Assembly: GCA_945875045.1 (NCBI GenBank)
Contig: CAMCIX010000076.1
Span: 1 to 7,243 of the forward strand
DNA length: 7,243 bases
Direction: 5' to 3'
DNA from: an uncultured Clostridia bacterium
GTDB lineage: Bacteria; Bacillota; Clostridia; Oscillospirales; Acutalibacteraceae
Of the stretch, positions 6,168 through 7,243 are shown in pieces. The first letter of the stretch is position 1. The number at the start of each line of letters is the position of its first letter. A program made the translations under genes and the position numbers. Under the pieces are notes generated by a model that saw nothing but the letters and a program-made list of their open reading frames with translations, did no database searches and was not told the origin of the DNA.

Positions 6168-6902
6168 TCAGATTACATACCCGCCGTTAATACCTAAAAT
6201 CTGTCCTGTTATGTATTCGGCGTCGGGGGAGGAGAGGAAGTAGGCGGCGGCGGCGATTTCGTCCGCGCTGCCCATTCTGCCTAAGGGGATTTCCTCAACA
6301 AAGCTGTTAAGCTCCTCGACCGAAAGGTTAGAGTTCATTGCGGTTTCAATAAGCCCCGGGGCTATGCAGTTAACGGTAATTCCGCTGGGAGCTAACTCCT
6401 TTGCAAGCGCCTTTGTAAGACCGATAACACCCGCTTTTGCGGCGGAGTAGGCTACCTCGCAGGAGGCGCCGACCTGTCCCCACATAGAGGAAATGTTAAT
6501 TATTCTGCCCGACTTTTGATTCACCATAACAGGTGTCACCGATTTACAGCAGTTGAAAACGCCCTTTAAATTAACGTCGATAATCTTATCAAAATCAATC
6601 TCGTCGGTGTCGGTTATAAGGCCTTGAAAAGCTATTCCCGCATTGTTTATCATCACGTCCACCGAGCCGAATTTGTAAAGGGTTTCCTTTACCATTAAAT
6701 CGACCTCCATTTTATTGGCGACATTAGCCTTTTGGGCGATACATGAGTAGCCGTTGCTTACAAGGGAGCGGCAGAGGATATTCGCCGACTCGTAGGATTC
6801 GTTATAATTGATTACCACGTTATAGCCCTTTTGAGCAAAGAGTATAGCTGTCGCCGCTCCGATACCTTTTGATGAGCCCGTAACAATAACCGTTTTTTTC
6901 AT
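6168..6902 (-). CDS. FabG-like short-chain dehydrogenase/reductase, likely EF-P 5-aminopentanone reductase (YmfI type)
   Basis: A classical NADPH-type SDR of 244 residues, the usual FabG length. The N-terminal Rossmann motif is TGSSKGIG (8-15), NNAG is at 86-89, and the catalytic tetrad is N111, S139, Y152 and K156. The segment SSMWGQVGASCEVAYS (138-153) and the ending ITGQILGINGGYVI resemble, from memory, the B. subtilis YmfI type, which reduces the 5-aminopentanone group on a lysine of elongation factor P, more than FabG of fatty-acid synthesis (where I recall SVVGxxG in this place). No fatty-acid genes adjoin it. A general 3-oxoacyl-ACP reductase remains possible. The frame extends to TTG 6911, but GGAG (6912-6915) abuts that codon and sits 9 nt before ATG 6902, so ATG 6902 is the start. 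The gene stands alone, convergent with the ZIP gene. Confidence 0.9.
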   Translation of the reverse strand: MKKTVIVTGSSKGIGAATAILFAQKGYNVVINYNESYESANILCRSLVSNGYSCIAQKANVANKMEVDLMVKETLYKFGSVDVMINNAGIAFQGLITDTDEIDFDKIIDVNLKGVFNCCKSVTPVMVNQKSGRIINISSMWGQVGASCEVAYSAAKAGVIGLTKALAKELAPSGITVNCIAPGLIETAMNSNLSVEELNSFVEEIPLGRMGSADEIAAAAYFLSSPDAEYITGQILGINGGYVI

Positions 6903-6911
6903 ATATATCAA

Positions 6912-6915
6912 CTCC
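6912..6915 (-). promoter_or_regulatory. ribosome binding site deciding the SDR start
   Basis: GGAG on the minus strand, 9 nt before ATG 6902. The in-frame TTG at 6911 touches this site directly and could not use it, so the three-codon extension (M-I-Y) is rejected. Confidence 0.75.
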
Positions 6916-6933
6916 GCATTTTGCTTTGAAACA

Positions 6934-6962
6934 AGTATAACATATTATAAAAAATTTTTAAA
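6934..6962 (-). promoter_or_regulatory. extended -10 promoter of the SDR gene
   Basis: On the minus strand, TATACT (6934-6939) is preceded by TGT, forming an extended -10 (TGnTATACT). A weak -35 TTTAAA (6957-6962) lies 17 bp upstream. Predicted start is near 6927, leaving a leader of about 25 nt that contains the GGAG ribosome site. Confidence 0.6.
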
Positions 6963-6982
6963 GCCCTAATTACAATAAATTG

Positions 6983-7191
6983 AGTTAACATAAACCTTTT
7001 ATACGCACATATTGTGTGGTTAACATAATCAGTTTACATAATATTTTACCGTCTTACAATTTGCAGTTGACATAATTACAAAAATGTAGTATAAATATAA
7101 TATCGACTTTTAAATAGGCGTTTTTGCTTTGGAATTTATGTTAACTAAGCTTGCGATTTTTACGGGAATTATGCAAATAAGTTTACATAAT
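6983..7191. repeat. six-copy AGTTNACATAAT repeat array
   Basis: Copies lie at 6983-6994 (AGTTAACATAAA), 7018-7029 (GGTTAACATAAT), 7031-7042 (AGTTTACATAAT), 7065-7076 (AGTTGACATAAT), 7135-7146 (inverted, reading AGTTAACATAAA on the minus strand) and 7180-7191 (AGTTTACATAAT). The first four start 35, 13 and 34 bp apart. Each differs from AGTTNACATAAT at no more than one position. The spacing and the presence of an inverted copy point to protein-binding sites rather than a slippage-generated tandem repeat. Confidence 0.85.
7067..7095 (+). promoter_or_regulatory. strong sigma-A-type promoter reading toward the contig end
   Basis: A perfect -35 TTGACA (7067-7072), a 17-bp spacer and -10 TATAAA (7090-7095). 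The -35 is part of the fourth repeat copy, the only one with G at the variable position, so a protein bound to that copy would block the promoter. No gene it could drive is visible before the real sequence ends at 7198. Confidence 0.6.
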
Positions 7192-7198
7192 ATATTAT

Positions 7199-7243
7199 CT
7201 GTCTCTTATACACATCTCCGAGCCCACGAGACCTCTCTACATC
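7199..7243 (+). other. Illumina Nextera adapter contamination with i7 index
   Basis: 7199-7217 is the Tn5 mosaic end CTGTCTCTTATACACATCT, 7218-7232 is the Nextera transposase-2 tail CCGAGCCCACGAGAC, 7233-7240 is CTCTCTAC, which matches Nextera index N707 as read, and 7241-7243 (ATC) is the start of the P7 sequence. The order and orientation are those of a read running through its insert into the adapter. These bases are a sequencing artefact and should be trimmed. Confidence 0.98.

Larger units (their letters stand above)
6020..6168. repeat. palindromic intergenic element with 18-bp imperfect inverted ends and three related hairpin units
   Basis: The left end ATCAAACATTAAAAACGG (6020-6037) and the right end CCGTTTTTTTTGTTTGAT (6151-6168) are inverted copies matching at 16 of 18 positions. 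Between and overlapping them are three similarly built units, each opening with (T/C)GTAGGG and closing with GCCG or CCCG: minus-strand 6035-6060 (26 nt), minus-strand 6083-6110 (28 nt, containing a perfect 9-bp stem) and plus-strand 6128-6153 (26 nt). The right boundary touches the SDR stop codon. No target-site duplication is obvious. It could be a small non-autonomous mobile or REP-like repeat that also serves as a two-way terminator. Confidence 0.6.
6981..7198 (+). mobile_element. possible end of an IS21-like insertion sequence, cut by the contig end
   Basis: This AT-rich stretch has no supported gene, carries six copies of a 12-bp motif and a strong rightward promoter, and stops at the contig end. 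IS21-family elements are known to begin with TG and to carry multiple repeated transposase-binding sites at their ends, with the promoter for istA just inside. Here the first repeat is preceded by TG (6981-6982) and the promoter points outward to the missing DNA. A multicopy IS would also explain why the assembly ended here. No transposase sequence is visible, so the assignment is inference; phage integrase arm sites or an operator array are alternatives. Confidence 0.4.

Noticed and set aside
6903..6911. TTG start for the SDR gene
   Set aside because: The GGAG ribosome site touches the TTG, whereas ATG 6902 is 9 nt away and begins at the usual MKKTVIVTG.
6983..7191. CRISPR array
   Set aside because: The repeats are only 12 bp, irregularly spaced (13 to about 70 bp) and include an inverted copy; no cas genes are present.
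7138..7198. Start of a transposase frame at ATG 7138
   Set aside because: Only 20 codons are open before the adapter, the ribosome site is poor (GGAA 3 nt away), the start overlaps an inverted repeat copy, and the residues do not resemble a helix-turn-helix transposase start.

Overview
The window reads as one end of a contig from a member of the Clostridia (Bacillota), probably a gut Oscillospirales/Ruminococcaceae-type organism. This is inferred from strong AGGAG-type ribosome sites, sigma-A-like promoters, moderate GC with AT-rich intergenic DNA, a GufA-type ZIP transporter, and short GC-rich palindromes of a kind I associate with such genomes. No ribosomal RNA or other taxonomic marker is present, so the lineage is a guess.

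Minus-strand operon (1-4550): a promoter near 4522-4550 reads leftward through nrdR (ribonucleotide reductase regulator), gltX (glutamyl-tRNA synthetase), glnS (glutaminyl-tRNA synthetase) and a NIF3/DUF34-family gene cut by the left edge. Gaps are 18, 12 and 3 nt, and each gene has its own ribosome site, so co-transcription is very likely.

Plus-strand pair (4518-6001): a second promoter occupies almost the same bases in the opposite orientation and drives a cytoplasmic cyclophilin-type prolyl isomerase, followed 22 nt later by a ZIP-family metal transporter. A good candidate NrdR box lies in the 17-bp spacer shared by both promoters, so NrdR may control its own operon and the cyclophilin operon together.

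Convergent gap (6002-6167): about 150 bp bounded by an 18-bp imperfect inverted repeat and containing three related GTAGGG...CCG hairpin units. It has an A-tract at the left and a T-tract at the right, so it probably acts as a two-way terminator between the ZIP gene and the convergent SDR gene, and it looks like a dispersed palindromic repeat.

Right end (6168-7243): a FabG-like SDR reductase on the minus strand, best matching the type that reduces 5-aminopentanone-modified elongation factor P. It has its own extended -10 promoter. Beyond it is AT-rich DNA with six copies of AGTTNACATAAT and a strong outward promoter. I interpret this as the end of an IS21-like insertion sequence whose transposase lies outside the contig. 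The last 45 bases (7199-7243) are not biological: they are Nextera adapter plus i7 index.

Most of the window is housekeeping. I see no defence, CRISPR or biosynthetic system. The points most worth a second look are the face-to-face promoters sharing an NrdR box, the six-copy repeat array, the palindromic intergenic element and the adapter contamination.
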